Positions 16,034-25,012 of a DNA stretch of 64,000 nt are shown here, one piece after another. The translations under genes and the position numbers were made by a program. Source of the stretch: UBA699 sp050261915. GTDB taxonomy: Bacteria > Bacillota > Clostridia > Clostridiales > Clostridiaceae. Numbering within the stretch: the stretch's first letter is position 1; every line of letters starts with the position of its first letter. The notes below the pieces were generated by a model that saw nothing but the letters and a program-made list of their open reading frames with translations, had not been told where the DNA came from and searched no databases. The DNA lies in NCBI GenBank assembly GCA_050261915.1, contig JBLNDT010000071.1:1-64000 (forward strand), given 5' to 3'.

Positions 16034-17563
16034 TTATGAATTGATAGTATTCTTAATAAGCTCCATCAACTTATCCTTATCCATCTCATCAGGATTTTCA
16101 ATTGAACTAAGTAATGCATCAATTTTATCCCTTACTGAAATTGATGCTGCTTTACTTGCTTTTGTTGAAGCATCTAAACCAATAGTATATGAATCACCAG
16201 GATCTGGAACGAACACTGAATAGCCTTTCTTCTGAATAAGTTCTTTAAAACTAAGCTGTGCTTCTTTATCCCCGTGTACTAAAATTACTTTTTTAGGTTT
16301 AACAGTTATTTCACTAAGCCAGTTCATTAGTCCATCTCTGTCTGCATGACCTGATAATCCCTGGAGGCTGTAAATTTTTGCATTAACAGCTATTTCCTCT
16401 CCGAATATCTTTACAACTTTTGTACCATCTACAATTGCACGTCCAAGGGTTCCTTCAGCCTGAAAACCAACAAATACAATGGAGCATTCTTTTCTCCAAA
16501 GGTTATGTTTAAGATGGTGTTTAATTCTTCCAGCTTCGCACATACCACTTGCGGATATTATTATGGCTCCTTTTACAATTTTGTTTAATGCAGCAGATTC
16601 TTCAGGGGATTTGGTGAAAAACAAACCTTTAAACTGCAATGGATTATCACCATGATTAAGGTATTCGTTTGCTTCTTCATCAAAAAGGTTATTGTACTTA
16701 TTGAATATCTTAGTTGATTCTGTAGCTAAAGGGCTGTCAATAAAAACAGGGGTATTTATCAATATATTTTTTTCCACGTATGTGTTAAGTGTGTATAGAA
16801 GCTCTTGTGTTCTTCCAACTGAAAAAGAAGGGATAATTACATTTCCGCCTCTTTTAAAGGTATCTTTAATTATATCAATAAGATTTTTAAGTTCTGATGT
16901 GTTTGTTTCATGGAGCCTGTTCCCATAGGTAGTTTCCATAATCAAGTAATCAGCTTTTTTTATTATTTCAGGATCTTTAAGGAGAGGTATGTCCTTATTA
17001 CCTAAATCACCTGTGTATACAAGGCTGAATTCCTTGTTGTTTTCATTAATTAAGATCTCTATGAAAGCAGAACCTAATAGATGTCCAGCATCGTGAAACT
17101 TAAATTTGAACCCTGGGATCAGTTGAACCCATTCATTGTATGCACAGCTTCTAAATAATCTCATTGCCTCAGTAGCTGTTTCTACTGTATACAGGGGTTC
17201 TATTGGCTTAAGTCCCTGCCTCCTCCTTTTTCTATTTTTCCATTCAACTTCCGATTCAAGTATATGCCCGCTGTCTGCAAGCATAACACGGCAGAGATCC
17301 ATTGTTGGTTCAGTACACAGAACCTCCCCGTTAAAGCCTTGCTTGTATAATAAAGGTATCCTGCCGCTGTGGTCAATATGGGCATGTGAGAGTATAAGAT
17401 AATCTAGTTCCTTTGGATTGAAATTGAAGGTTTCATTTCCACGTTCTTTTGCATCTTTACCCTGATACATTCCGCAATCAAGCAAAATATTCTTATTGTT
17501 AATTCTTAAAAGGTGACCTGAGCCTGTTACACATGCCGCAGCTCCATAAAATTCAATATTCAT
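16034..17563 (-). CDS. Metallo-beta-lactamase/beta-CASP RNA hydrolase
   Basis: Protein of 509 residues of the CPSF73/YsH1-like beta-CASP nuclease group. Motif 2 is LSHAHIDHSGR (about residues 57-67); later metal ligands include the His of DAGHLLGSA and the Asp of YTGDLGN. Beta-CASP motifs are SFSVGRTQELLY, ISASGMCEAGRIKHHL and SGHADRDGLMNW, with a final VHG. The bacterial homologues are predicted endo- or exoribonucleases. The last 45 residues are an extra helical tail. Start ATG with AAGGAGGGC eight bases upstream. Confidence 0.88.
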   Translation of the reverse strand: MNIEFYGAAACVTGSGHLLRINNKNILLDCGMYQGKDAKERGNETFNFNPKELDYLILSHAHIDHSGRIPLLYKQGFNGEVLCTEPTMDLCRVMLADSGHILESEVEWKNRKRRRQGLKPIEPLYTVETATEAMRLFRSCAYNEWVQLIPGFKFKFHDAGHLLGSAFIEILINENNKEFSLVYTGDLGNKDIPLLKDPEIIKKADYLIMETTYGNRLHETNTSELKNLIDIIKDTFKRGGNVIIPSFSVGRTQELLYTLNTYVEKNILINTPVFIDSPLATESTKIFNKYNNLFDEEANEYLNHGDNPLQFKGLFFTKSPEESAALNKIVKGAIIISASGMCEAGRIKHHLKHNLWRKECSIVFVGFQAEGTLGRAIVDGTKVVKIFGEEIAVNAKIYSLQGLSGHADRDGLMNWLSEITVKPKKVILVHGDKEAQLSFKELIQKKGYSVFVPDPGDSYTIGLDASTKASKAASISVRDKIDALLSSIENPDEMDKDKLMELIKNTINS

Positions 17564-17693
17564 AAGTTTTGCCCTCCTTAAATATGATTATTTAAATTAT
17601 ATCATAAATATATCCATGGTTAGCACAACTTTATAAAAAGTTGAAAAGAAATAGATTTGCTGATAAAATATATGGAAGAAAGTAGGTGTTGTA

Positions 17694-18821
17694 TTGAAGG
17701 ATATAAGATTAAGTAAGCTTGCAAAGCTTTTAGTTAATTACTCTGCAAGAGTAAAGCCTTCGGATTTCGTACTTGTTAGTGGTGATTGTGTGGTTGAACC
17801 ATGGATTCAGGAAGTTGTAAAGGAAGCAATAATTGCTGGAGCACATGTGGAAACAATAATATCTTCACAACAAGTTAATGATGTGAAATTAAAATACTGC
17901 TCAAATGAGCAATTAGTTCAGGATAATTTAATTATGAAATATGCTCTTGAAAATGCATCAGTTTGGCTCTCTGCATGGGGAACAAGAAATACAAAATCAA
18001 ATTCAGGTGTTTCAGAAGAAAGACTTACTTTAAGTGCAAAGGGCTCGGAAGGCTGGCATCGTGTATATTCTGACAAGGTAGGGGATGGATCCCTCCGTTG
18101 GTGCGGCACTCAATTTCCAACATATGCAAATGCCCAGGATGCATCAATGAGTCTTGAAGAGTATGAAGATTTTGTATACGAAGCAGGACTTTTACATCTT
18201 GAAGATCCAGTTGCAGAGTGGGAAAAAATAAGTAAAGATCAGGAAAGATGGATAAAGTATCTTGATACTAAGAAAGAACTCCATATAATATCTACTGGAA
18301 CTGATATAAAAATAAATATTGAAGATAGAAAATGGATAAACTGTGATGGGAGAGAAAACTTCCCTGATGGAGAAATATTTACTTCTCCTGTTGAAGATGG
18401 CATAGACGGATATATAACTTTCAGTTTTCCTGGAGTATATATGGGAAAAGAAATTGAAGATATAAGGCTTACTGTAGAAAAAGGGAGAGTAATAGAAGCT
18501 AATGCAAAGCATGGAGAAAAGCTTCTAAAGGCATTATTAGAATCTGATGAAGGAGCAAGTAGGTTTGGTGAAGTAGCTATTGGCACAAATTATAACATAA
18601 AAAAATTCACTAAGAATATGCTCTTTGACGAAAAAATTGGAGGCACAATACATATGGCTTTAGGTGATTCCATGCCTGAAGCAGGAGGAAAAAACAAATC
18701 CAATATTCACTGGGATATGCTCTGTGATATGAGAAGTGAAGGCAGAATGTTTGCTGATGGGGAGCTGTTCTATGAAAATGGTAATTTTATTATGGATGTT
18801 TTAAAAAAGTATGATATATAA
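17694..18821 (+). CDS. M29 family aminopeptidase
   Basis: Protein of 375 residues of the AmpS/thermostable aminopeptidase T family, dimeric metal-dependent exopeptidases. The two-metal site motifs are seen as FPDGEIFTSPVEDG (first Glu), a second conserved Glu in FGEVAIGTN, and IHMALGD and NIHWDMLCDM (His, His, Asp). Slightly short for the family (about 410). Start is TTG at 17694 with AGTAGGTG upstream. Cytoplasmic; likely role in peptide breakdown. Confidence 0.88.
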   Translation: MKDIRLSKLAKLLVNYSARVKPSDFVLVSGDCVVEPWIQEVVKEAIIAGAHVETIISSQQVNDVKLKYCSNEQLVQDNLIMKYALENASVWLSAWGTRNTKSNSGVSEERLTLSAKGSEGWHRVYSDKVGDGSLRWCGTQFPTYANAQDASMSLEEYEDFVYEAGLLHLEDPVAEWEKISKDQERWIKYLDTKKELHIISTGTDIKINIEDRKWINCDGRENFPDGEIFTSPVEDGIDGYITFSFPGVYMGKEIEDIRLTVEKGRVIEANAKHGEKLLKALLESDEGASRFGEVAIGTNYNIKKFTKNMLFDEKIGGTIHMALGDSMPEAGGKNKSNIHWDMLCDMRSEGRMFADGELFYENGNFIMDVLKKYDI

Positions 18822-18853
18822 AAATGATGGCTGCCTTGCAGCCATCATTTTTT
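18821..18853 (+). terminator. Bidirectional terminator between M29 gene and dacA
   Basis: AAAATGATGGCTG / CAGCCATCATTTT stem with a short loop and T-run on both strands. Confidence 0.9.
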
Positions 18854-20114
18854 AATAATAGTAAGTTCTATTTTTTCTTTTCATATCAATAATTTTTTTT
18901 ATTCCAAATATTAAAGCCAAAACTGCACCTATAAATCCTACCAGTGTTCCAAGATAAAGGAGGAAATTAGCTTTAAATATAGCTAATTTAGGCAGTGAAG
19001 AATATAGTTCATAGGTTTTTACTGAGTCTCTTATATTAACTTTTAAAGTACCTATGCTTTTACCACCATTTAAAGCGGCAGTACTAAGAGGTGTAAAATC
19101 ATAGTTTTCCTTAAGTTCTGTCTTGTTTACCTTATTGTCATAGTATGTTACATCTTGTTTTGATATCACAGGTACATCTATTGTTTTAACTGGACCAAAG
19201 AATACCAAAGGTTTATATTTTAAGGATTCAGTTTTAATTACAGTATTGCTTTTGTATAGTGCCGTAGGTTTTTGAGCATAGCTCCAGTCAATAACTTTCT
19301 CCATGTCATTAAAAACAAAGGTATCATTTGCATCATAAACTGATTTCATAACTATCCCCAGAATTTTTCTGCCATCTCTTTCATATACAGCCACAAGACA
19401 TTTTCCAGCTTCAGAAGTATAACCGGTTTTCCCGCCAATACAGCCATTACTGCCAAGAAGCTTGTTCCTATTTTCTACAGTCATTTTAATTCCAGAAGCA
19501 GTACTTATATCAGCTTTTTTTGTACCCATGGCTTCTTGAACCCATTGGTTTGCATAGGCGGTTTTAGCAATAACGCTTAAGTCGTATGCTGTAGTATAAT
19601 GATCCTTGTCGTGGAGTCCGTTTGGTGTTACAAAATGTGTGTTTTTTAATCCTAATTTTTGAACTTCCTCATTCATTTTATTTTTGAAGTTTTCGGCATT
19701 ACCTGAAACATTGTCTGCTATCATATATGCAACATCATTTCCTGAATAAAGCAAAAGTCCAAGCATTGCATCCTTAGCAGAGAATTTATCTCCTACGCTA
19801 ATAGGAAATAAATTGGTGTTAAGAGAATATTCAGGCTGCTTTTTAGCGTCTTCAGTATAAGTAAGCATATCTCCTTGAGTTTTACTTTCTGCAAGAAGAA
19901 GAGCTGTCATAAGCTTTGTAGTGCTGGCAGGATATGTTGAATTATCAATATTTTTTTCACAAATTATTTCATTTGTGCTTAAATCTATAGATATAGCAGA
20001 CTGAGCATATATAGTAGGCATAGTATCAGCTGCAGGTACTGCTGCAAATGCTCCCGTATTTACTGATAAAACTATAAAAATTGAAAATATAGCGGTAAAT
20101 CTCTTCATTTTCAT
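18852..20114 (-). CDS. D-alanyl-D-alanine carboxypeptidase (DacA/DacF type)
   Basis: Low-molecular-weight penicillin-binding protein of 420 residues that trims the terminal D-Ala from peptidoglycan stem peptides. An N-terminal signal peptide (about residues 1-25, cut near AFAAVPA) is followed by the three active-site motifs: STTKLMTALL (SxxK), YSGNDVAYM (SxN) and GGKTGYTSEAG (KTG). A beta-rich domain follows and a C-terminal membrane helix (about 388-407) with a basic tail KKIIDMKRKNR anchors it, instead of the usual amphipathic helix. ATG at 20114 with GGAGAG upstream. Confidence 0.93.
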   Translation of the reverse strand: MKMKRFTAIFSIFIVLSVNTGAFAAVPAADTMPTIYAQSAISIDLSTNEIICEKNIDNSTYPASTTKLMTALLLAESKTQGDMLTYTEDAKKQPEYSLNTNLFPISVGDKFSAKDAMLGLLLYSGNDVAYMIADNVSGNAENFKNKMNEEVQKLGLKNTHFVTPNGLHDKDHYTTAYDLSVIAKTAYANQWVQEAMGTKKADISTASGIKMTVENRNKLLGSNGCIGGKTGYTSEAGKCLVAVYERDGRKILGIVMKSVYDANDTFVFNDMEKVIDWSYAQKPTALYKSNTVIKTESLKYKPLVFFGPVKTIDVPVISKQDVTYYDNKVNKTELKENYDFTPLSTAALNGGKSIGTLKVNIRDSVKTYELYSSLPKLAIFKANFLLYLGTLVGFIGAVLALIFGIKKIIDMKRKNRTYYY

Positions 20115-20211
20115 TCAATCTCTCCGATTATTATAATATAATATAGTAACAAGACGGTAATAGTATAACATTTTACAAATGATTTTACAAACATGAAATA
20201 GGTGATAATTT

Positions 20212-20820
20212 ATGACAGATAAGATAATTAATATTTTCGGGGAACGAAAAGGGGAATTAATTGGAAACTATAAAAAAAATGCAGTTATGATATTCCTTAT
20301 GGAAGAGGATAAGGAATTGGAAGTTATTTTTGAAGTACGGGCTGCACATCTGAGGCATCAGCCGGGGGATATATGTCTCCCAGGGGGTAAAATAGAAAGT
20401 GGTGAACTACCTATAGATACTGCATGCAGAGAATCTATGGAGGAACTCAAAATAAAAAGAGATTCTTTCAGCGTTATCGGGGAAATGGATTATCTTGTTA
20501 CTCCATATAATTTTATAATTTATCCATATATTTCTATGATTAAGAGTCAGATTATATCTCCAAGTCCGGAGGAGGTTGACAGAATACTAAAGGTACCATT
20601 AAGGTTCTTTATGGAAAATGAACCAAATCTCCATGAGGTAGATATAATACAAAATCCAAAGGAGGATTTCCCATATTCATTAATAAATAAAGGAAAGGAC
20701 TATAAATGGAAAACCGGAGTATTCCCAGAATATTTCTATGAATATGAGGGGAATGTTATATGGGGCTTTACTGCACTTATAATGAAAAGATTTACAGACA
20801 TTATTAAAGATTCCAAATAA
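20212..20820 (+). CDS. Nudix hydrolase, CoA pyrophosphatase-like
   Basis: Protein of 202 residues with a complete Nudix box GGKIESGELPIDTACRESM..EEL (Gx5Ex7REx2EE pattern) and, just before it, LRHQPGDICLPGG, which matches the CoA-pyrophosphatase (NudL-type) signature LxxHxGxxxFPGG with Leu for Phe. Predicted to cleave CoA or related nucleotide pyrophosphates. ATG with AGGTGAT upstream. The surface-protein gene starts 12 bases after its stop. Confidence 0.85.
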   Translation: MTDKIINIFGERKGELIGNYKKNAVMIFLMEEDKELEVIFEVRAAHLRHQPGDICLPGGKIESGELPIDTACRESMEELKIKRDSFSVIGEMDYLVTPYNFIIYPYISMIKSQIISPSPEEVDRILKVPLRFFMENEPNLHEVDIIQNPKEDFPYSLINKGKDYKWKTGVFPEYFYEYEGNVIWGFTALIMKRFTDIIKDSK

Positions 20821-20832
20821 GGAGGGCTACTT

Positions 20833-23061
20833 TTGAGAAATGCTAAAAAATACCTATCTATATTTTCAATTTTTATGATGATGTTTTTTATGGCAGCTTT
20901 AATATTAAGGCCATTTGTAAAGGCAGAAAATACAGAGGGAGTAGAATGTTATGTCAGTGTTCAAGGAATAAACGGAGATTTCATTAATGGAAAAGCCTCT
21001 GGAAAAAATGCCTTAGAAATAGTAAAAAAGGTTCTTGAGCAATATGGTTTTAGTTATACTATGAATGATAATGGAACATTTTCCAGGATATATGACCTTG
21101 CTGAAACTGATGGTGAAAAATGGCAGTATTCTATAAAAAATGGAAATGATAATGTTAAAACTGAAGTGAAACTTGAAGATTACATACCAAAAGAAAAGGA
21201 CGAAATTACAGTTTATTTTGCAGAAGTAAAAGAAGACAAGCCATCTGTAATAAAAGAAGAGGAGTCGAAACCTGTAAATAAGCTTCCAGCCCAGTGTATT
21301 GTAAGAGTTGAAGGGTTAAACAGCACAATAATATCTGGAAAGGCTGATGGAGATAGTGCCTTGGATATTGTAAAGAAGGTACTTGATTATAATAAAGTAA
21401 AGTATACCTTAGATAATAAAGGTAACATAAAGGGAATAAGCAACCTAGTTGAAAATCAAGCTGAATTCTGGAAATTCTACATAAAAAAATCCAATAGTGT
21501 TGTGATGCCCAAAACTTCACTTGAAGCTTATGTTCCAGATAATCAAGATGAAATTATATTGTATTACACAGATTCAAAGGTGAAATATCTAACTTCTGCC
21601 TCAATCTCAACAAATGCCGGCGGGGGATATAAATTAAAGTTTTTAAGTGATGGAAATGGAATACAAAGTGCTCTTGTAACCATAGACAAAAAAAATTATA
21701 TAACAAATGAAAATGGTGAAATAGGTCCTTTGGACATTCCACAAGGAACCCATACATATATGATTAGCGGATATAATTGCGGAAAATTATCCACTGTTGT
21801 AATGGATCAGGGAACTATCTTTGCAGATGGTAAAAATTTGCCCCAATTTAGCTATACAAGTCCAAATTCTGATGGCAGCATAAACTTCTACAATGAAACA
21901 ATTGCTGCTGCAAATGCTGTTAAGGACTATTCGGATCCCTTTGCTTATGTAAGTCTAAATAAACTTCAAACAGGAAAAAATGAAGATTATCTAAATGCTG
22001 CTGTTAAGCATATAAAGAACAGTGGAGTTGACAGCTTAAGCAATAGTGACCTTGAAAGTCTAATTATTGCTCTTACAGCAGATGGATACAATTACCAAAA
22101 TTTTGCAGGGAGCAACTTAGGGTCTATTTTATTTAGCAGGAATATAGATACCTTTAGAACTGATGAATTAGTTGATGCTCTAATAACAATGAATTATGCC
22201 AATATACCTAATGGATATAAAATTAATAGAGGGATTATTATAGAAAAGCTTTTAAATAAAGTTCAAACAGGAGACAGTAAATATGGGTGGGGATTAGGAA
22301 ATTCAGCAGATCCTTATATAACAGGTACAGTTTTAAGTGCCTTGGCTCCATTTAAAAATATGGAAAGTGTAAAATCTGCAATAGAAAACGCAGTAAAATC
22401 TCTTGAAAGTTGTCAGAATATAAATGGATATATAGCAGGATATAATGGAATAACATCAGAAAGTACTGCTTCAGTTATTACAGGTCTTATTTCAGTAGGG
22501 GTAAATCCAGAAGGAATAACTATATTTGATGATGGAACAAAAGTTAATTTTGCAAAAGAAAATGGGAGCCTGATTACTGCAATGATGTCCTTTAAGGGTT
22601 ATTCTGGATTTTATAAGCATATACTTGATGGAGGAAACAACCTAAAAGCAACAGAAGAGTGTTTAAGAGCATTAATATCAATATATAACTATAAATCTTC
22701 CGGATATGCATATGACTATTTTGTTTCCGAAATAGATCCTTCAAATCTAAAGAAGTATCCTATACCTGCTGATTCTGGTGAAGAAACACAGCCAGGTAAT
22801 AATGGAACAGGTAATGGCAATAGCAGCAGTAATGGCAGCAGTAGTGGCAGCAGTAGTGGCAGCGGTAATGGAAATGTAAAACCTACTTCATCAGGGGATG
22901 GAAATCCTAATAAGGAGAACAGTACGGATACAGGAAAAGAAAGTGTTAATAAAAAGGTTCAATCATCAAATAAAATTAATATTTCAATTGGAGGATTAAT
23001 ACTTTTGATTGGTGCAATTGGAGTTGCCTCCCAAGCAATAAATCTAAACAGGAGAGAATAA
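20833..23061 (+). CDS. Secreted, membrane-anchored protein with two DUF4430 domains and an alpha-toroid
   Basis: Protein of 742 residues. Order: signal peptide (about 1-31, ending FVKAENT); DUF4430 domain 1 (about 36-130); DUF4430 domain 2 (about 155-250), with the repeated core SALDIVKKVLD / NALEIVKKVLE; a short Ig/CNA-B-like beta domain (about 255-330); a helical toroid resembling terpenoid-cyclase/prenyltransferase barrels (about 355-640); a Gly/Ser/Asn-rich linker coded by repeated GGCAGCAGTAGT units near 22805-22875; and one C-terminal membrane helix with a RRE tail. DUF4430 plus alpha-barrel is the composition of the vertebrate cobalamin carriers (transcobalamin, intrinsic factor), so binding of a corrinoid is possible but unproven. 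TTG start with GGAGGG seven bases upstream. Confidence 0.82.
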   Translation: MRNAKKYLSIFSIFMMMFFMAALILRPFVKAENTEGVECYVSVQGINGDFINGKASGKNALEIVKKVLEQYGFSYTMNDNGTFSRIYDLAETDGEKWQYSIKNGNDNVKTEVKLEDYIPKEKDEITVYFAEVKEDKPSVIKEEESKPVNKLPAQCIVRVEGLNSTIISGKADGDSALDIVKKVLDYNKVKYTLDNKGNIKGISNLVENQAEFWKFYIKKSNSVVMPKTSLEAYVPDNQDEIILYYTDSKVKYLTSASISTNAGGGYKLKFLSDGNGIQSALVTIDKKNYITNENGEIGPLDIPQGTHTYMISGYNCGKLSTVVMDQGTIFADGKNLPQFSYTSPNSDGSINFYNETIAAANAVKDYSDPFAYVSLNKLQTGKNEDYLNAAVKHIKNSGVDSLSNSDLESLIIALTADGYNYQNFAGSNLGSILFSRNIDTFRTDELVDALITMNYANIPNGYKINRGIIIEKLLNKVQTGDSKYGWGLGNSADPYITGTVLSALAPFKNMESVKSAIENAVKSLESCQNINGYIAGYNGITSESTASVITGLISVGVNPEGITIFDDGTKVNFAKENGSLITAMMSFKGYSGFYKHILDGGNNLKATEECLRALISIYNYKSSGYAYDYFVSEIDPSNLKKYPIPADSGEETQPGNNGTGNGNSSSNGSSSGSSSGSGNGNVKPTSSGDGNPNKENSTDTGKESVNKKVQSSNKINISIGGLILLIGAIGVASQAINLNRRE

Positions 23062-23158
23062 AGAATATTTAAAAAATTTTGCATTCTCTATTCATTTTTA
23101 ATTAAATATATTGTATAATTAAAACGTTATATTATTAAACTGGAAGAGGTGCTAAAAT

Positions 23159-23353
23159 ATGCCTGAATGTCCTTTTTTATCTACCTATGAAAGTGCGGTA
23201 GATTGTTTTAAAGAATGTCCGCTCTTTAACTGCAAGGAGAATAATGGTAACTGCCCATTTAAATCTATAGATTTTACCAGGGTAAATAAGTTTGATGATA
23301 TTGAACTGTTTGAATTTGAAAATGAATTAGAATTGGTTAGAAAGTATTTATAA
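23159..23353 (+). CDS. Small Cys-rich protein, unknown function
   Basis: A 64-residue protein with seven Cys in the first 36 residues (MPECPF, DCFKECPLFNCKENNGNCPF), which look like a metal- or cluster-binding knuckle, followed by an acidic helical tail. ATG with GGAAGAGGTG upstream, its own intergenic region before it and a strong terminator after it, so it is very probably a real gene. No family recognised. Confidence 0.7.
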   Translation: MPECPFLSTYESAVDCFKECPLFNCKENNGNCPFKSIDFTRVNKFDDIELFEFENELELVRKYL

Positions 23354-23355
23354 TT

Positions 23356-23384
23356 AAAACAGATAGGCTAAGCCTATCTGTTTT
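23356..23384 (+). terminator. Bidirectional terminator
   Basis: AAAACAGATAGGC / GCCTATCTGTTTT, loop of four, T-run on both strands; between the Cys-rich gene and pncB. Confidence 0.9.
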
Positions 23385-23385
23385 A

Positions 23386-24870
23386 TTATTCTTCATAGTC
23401 ATCTGAATATTTTTGTATTAACTCTTGTTTTAAGTTCCAAAGGGGGAGTGATAAATCCACATAATAGGTATGCGGATTTTCAAACCTCAACACCTCTGGC
23501 CAAAGCTTTTCAGTTTCACTTTTTGCATATTCCCTTATTTCAGAAACAGTTGGGCTCTCATATATGCAATTTCCTTTTTCAAATATTTTAACCATAAGTT
23601 CTTTTATATAATAATTTTTAATTTTCTTTTTCTTCCAAGTGTAAACTGGATCGAAAATTTCAATGATATCTTTTTCATTTATATTTTCTTCTCTTAATGT
23701 AATAAGGTCTGCCATAGCTTTTCCAGCATTTTTGTCAAAAATTCTATATATATTTTTAAATCCAGGGTTGGTTATTTTTTCTTCATTTTCACTTATTTTT
23801 ATCTTTGGAGTTGTAATCCCGGTTTTAACTTCTTCTACAGCACATAATTTATAAACACCGCCAAAAACTGGTTCTGATTTAGCTGTAATAAGCCTTTCGC
23901 CTACACCTAGGCTGTTTATTGAAGCACCCTGTGAAAGAACATCGCTTATTATGAATTCATCCAGGGAGTTTGAAATTACTATTCCAACATCTTCATAGCC
24001 GGCTTTATCTAGAATCTCTCTGCATTTTCTTGTAAGGTATGTAATATCTCCGCTGTCTATTCTTATTCCTTTTGGTCTTATTCCTATGGGTTTTAAAACA
24101 TTGTCAAAAACCTTGATTGCATTAGGAAGACCTGATTTAAGTACATTGTATGTATCTATTAGGAGGACACAGTTTTCAGGGTTAACCCTTGCCCATTCCT
24201 CAAATGCTTTATATTCTGAATCAAATAGCTGAATCCAGCTGTGTGCCATTGTTCCTATGGCAGGAATTCCAAACATTTCTTCAGCAATTGTACAAGCTGT
24301 TGAACTGCATCCCCCAATAAATGCAGCTCTTGCTCCATAAATTGCAGCGTCATACCCCTGTGCTCTTCTTGAACCAAATTCCATAACTGGTCTGTTCCCC
24401 GCCGCACGGCATATTCTATTTGCTTTGGTTGCAATCAGGGTTTGATGATTAATTGTTATAAGCACCATAGTTTCAATAAACTGAGCTTGAATTGCGGGCC
24501 CTTTTACAGTAACAAGGGGTTCATTTGGGAACACAGGAGTTCCTTCTGGAACAGCCCATACGTCACATTCAAATTTGAAATTGCTTAGGTAATCAAGGAA
24601 CTTATCAGAAAATATATTTTTGCATCGTAGATATTCGATATCATCCTCTGTAAATTTTAATTCTCTAAGGTATTCAATGAGCTGCTGGACACCTGCCATA
24701 ATGCAATATCCGCCCCCATCTGGAATCTTTCTGAAAAACATATCAAAATAAGCAACAGTATCCTGCATACCGCTTTCAAGATAACCATTGCCCATAGTCA
24801 ATTCATAAAAATCAACCAACATTGTAAGATTTCGTTCGTTTCTTACATTAAAATTATTACTGTACTTCAT
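23386..24870 (-). CDS. pncB: Nicotinate phosphoribosyltransferase
   Basis: NAD salvage enzyme joining nicotinate to PRPP, giving nicotinate mononucleotide; about 494 residues. Family motifs: MLVDFYELTMGNGYL at the N-terminus, EFGSRRAQGYDAA (catalytic region), GIRIDSGDITYL (phosphate-binding) and LGVGERLITAKSEPVFGGVYKL. Start ATG at 24870 because AGGAGA is six bases upstream; the frame continues up to a TTG at 24900 without a ribosome-binding site. A perfect 10-base palindrome ACTTTAAAGT lies upstream at 24932-24941 and could be an operator. Confidence 0.95.
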   Translation of the reverse strand: MKYSNNFNVRNERNLTMLVDFYELTMGNGYLESGMQDTVAYFDMFFRKIPDGGGYCIMAGVQQLIEYLRELKFTEDDIEYLRCKNIFSDKFLDYLSNFKFECDVWAVPEGTPVFPNEPLVTVKGPAIQAQFIETMVLITINHQTLIATKANRICRAAGNRPVMEFGSRRAQGYDAAIYGARAAFIGGCSSTACTIAEEMFGIPAIGTMAHSWIQLFDSEYKAFEEWARVNPENCVLLIDTYNVLKSGLPNAIKVFDNVLKPIGIRPKGIRIDSGDITYLTRKCREILDKAGYEDVGIVISNSLDEFIISDVLSQGASINSLGVGERLITAKSEPVFGGVYKLCAVEEVKTGITTPKIKISENEEKITNPGFKNIYRIFDKNAGKAMADLITLREENINEKDIIEIFDPVYTWKKKKIKNYYIKELMVKIFEKGNCIYESPTVSEIREYAKSETEKLWPEVLRFENPHTYYVDLSLPLWNLKQELIQKYSDDYEE

Positions 24871-25012
24871 AACAAATCTCCTATTCACAATATATGACAA
24901 AATAATTAAGTAAGCATAGGTACATTTTAATACTTTAAAGTGTATATTACAATACTGTGTGAAAATCTAAACAATGGGCATAATTACAGTAAAAATAAAG
25001 GAATGTGAATAT

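Noticed and set aside
22805..22875. Tandem GGCAGC/AGTAGT units as a possible CRISPR or satellite
   Set aside because: They are in frame and code a Ser/Gly/Asn linker of the surface protein; no spacers between the units.
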